Below, one piece after another: positions 63,250 to 64,000 of a DNA stretch of 64,000 bases. The position numbers and the translations under genes were made by a program. This DNA comes from AP-15 sp963700195 (GTDB lineage Bacteria > Pseudomonadota > Alphaproteobacteria > ATCC43930 > CGMCC-115725). Below the pieces are notes generated by a model. The model was not told where the DNA came from. It did no database searches and saw nothing but the letters and a program-made list of their open reading frames with translations. Each line of letters opens with the position of its first letter. Position 1 is the stretch's first letter. The stretch is taken from assembly GCA_963700195.1 (NCBI GenBank), contig CAVOWQ010000047.1, positions 1-64,000 on the forward strand. Reading direction: 5' to 3'.

Positions 63250-64000
63250 TCACGCGAGGTCAAAGCGATCCAGGTTCATCACCTTGTTCCAAGCAGCCAC
63301 GAAGTCGCGCACAAACGCTGCTTGCGAGTCGGCACAGGCATGGACTTCCGCGAGGGCTCGGAGCTGGGAGTGCGAACCGAAGACGAGGTCGACACGGGTG
63401 CCGGTCCACTTCAGTTTGCCCGTTGCGCGGTCGCGGCCCTCGAATACATCTTCGGCTTCCGACGTCGCCTTCCACACGGTGCCCATGTCGAGCAGGTTCA
63501 CGAAGAAGTCGTTGGTGAGCGTCCCGGGGCGCTTTGTGAAGACGCCGTGCTGCGACTGTCCGAAGTTGGCATTCAGCGCGCGCATACCACCGACGAGAAC
63601 CGTCATCTCAGGGGCGGTCAACGTCAGGAGTTGCGCCCGATCGACCAGCATCTCCTCTGGCGAGGTGTATGCGGCCTTGAGGTAGTTGCGGAACCCGTCC
63701 GCGGCCGGTTCGAGCACCTCGAAGGCTTCGATATCCGTCTGATCCTGCGACGCATCCGTGCGGCCCGGCGTGAAGGGAACCTGTGCATTATGCCCGGCCT
63801 TCTTCGCAGCCTCTTCGACGGCCGCGCAGCCACCGAGGACGATCAGATCGGCGAGCGAGACTTTCTTCCCTCCCGTCTGCGTGGCGTTGAACGCCTTCTG
63901 GATACTTTCGAGGGTTTCAAGCACGTTCGCCAGTTGGGCCGGCTGGTTGGCCTCCCAATCCTTCTGCGGCGCGAGGCGGATGCGCGCCCCGTTTGCCCCA
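63250..64000 (-). CDS. katG: catalase-peroxidase KatG, C-terminal part (runs off the window)
   Basis: About 250 residues of the C-terminal domain of KatG, a bifunctional heme catalase/peroxidase. Diagnostic sequence: LADLIVLGGCAAVEEAAKKAGHNAQVPFTPGRTDASQDQTD, LLTLTAPEMTVLVGGMRALNANFGQSQHGVFTKRPGTLTNDFFVNLLDMGTVWK, GTRVDLVFGSHSQLRALAEVHACADSQAAFVRDFVAAWNKVMNLDRFDL. The domain is the non-catalytic C-terminal lobe; the heme-binding N-terminal part lies to the right of the window. The reading frame is clean to the edge. Same strand as hemA copy 2, 110 bases upstream of it. Confidence 0.93.
   Translation of the reverse strand, partial: GANGARIRLAPQKDWEANQPAQLANVLETLESIQKAFNATQTGGKKVSLADLIVLGGCAAVEEAAKKAGHNAQVPFTPGRTDASQDQTDIEAFEVLEPAADGFRNYLKAAYTSPEEMLVDRAQLLTLTAPEMTVLVGGMRALNANFGQSQHGVFTKRPGTLTNDFFVNLLDMGTVWKATSEAEDVFEGRDRATGKLKWTGTRVDLVFGSHSQLRALAEVHACADSQAAFVRDFVAAWNKVMNLDRFDLA

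Overview
The window is GC-rich bacterial DNA and looks alphaproteobacterial. The signs are two 5-aminolevulinate synthases (the C4 route to heme), a phasin with a palindrome upstream, a GTCATTGCGA-type palindromic intergenic repeat, REP-like hairpins built on CCCCCGC/GCGGGGG and CTCTCCGCCC, and a tRNA-Thr(UGU) with encoded CCA. The gene content is that of a metabolically versatile soil or water heterotroph (ring-hydroxylating and intradiol dioxygenases, CoA ligases, acyl-CoA dehydrogenase, fumarylacetoacetase-like hydrolase). I cannot name a genus.

Layout. 0-1.3 kb: decayed ISAzo13-type transposase. 1.7-11 kb: cupin, HpaI-type aldolase, hisC, then a CoA/catabolic group (AMP-dependent ligase with enoyl-CoA hydratase, quinone oxidoreductase, CoA-transferase, PatB-type lyase). 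11.3-18 kb: gene graveyard (broken cupin, truncated epimerase, decayed puuE-like deacetylase, truncated nitroreductase, an IS6 element inside an integrase remnant, tRNA-Thr). 18-19.3 kb: RTX-type secreted protein. 19.6-29.5 kb: molybdopterin oxidoreductase, GH63-like glycosidase, membrane protein, K+ channel, small envelope proteins, acyl-CoA dehydrogenase, aspartate dehydrogenase. 29.5-34.2 kb: first hemA, lipoprotein, amidase, DUF1989 and FAH proteins. 34.8-38.4 kb: overlapping sensor kinase / response regulator / kinase carrying two receivers. 38.6-40.6 kb: Rieske dioxygenase operon. 40.7-53.3 kb: pyrE, S1/P1-like protein, ABC permease, alpha/beta hydrolase, phasin, NfeD/SPFH pair, D-Ala-D-Ala carboxypeptidase, AI-2E permease, two HbpS-like proteins flanking an intradiol dioxygenase, VOC protein. 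53.4-61.3 kb: MFS transporter and a minus-strand type I secretion locus (ABC exporter, HlyD adaptor, small protein, large repeat protein). 61.6-64 kb: hypothetical ORF, second hemA, and the end of katG at the window edge.

How it works together. The most distinctive unit is the type I secretion locus at 55.3-61.3 kb. Its likely cargo is a protein of about eight LWVTDGT-type repeats followed by five to six FG-GAP-like repeats. The RTX protein at 18.1-19.3 kb is a second candidate substrate. The locus shows traces of duplication: a copied hlyD 3' end with its REP hairpin lies just beyond the repeat gene, and an orphan FG-GAP unit is fused to the end of the MFS reading frame. The kinase/regulator operon carries an in-frame 396-bp tandem duplication of its receiver domain.

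Caveat. About twenty otherwise well-conserved genes are broken by one-base frameshifts that leave both halves recognisable. This looks more like residual indel error in the assembly than wholesale gene loss. The region at 11-18 kb is different: there whole domains are missing and decay is probably real.
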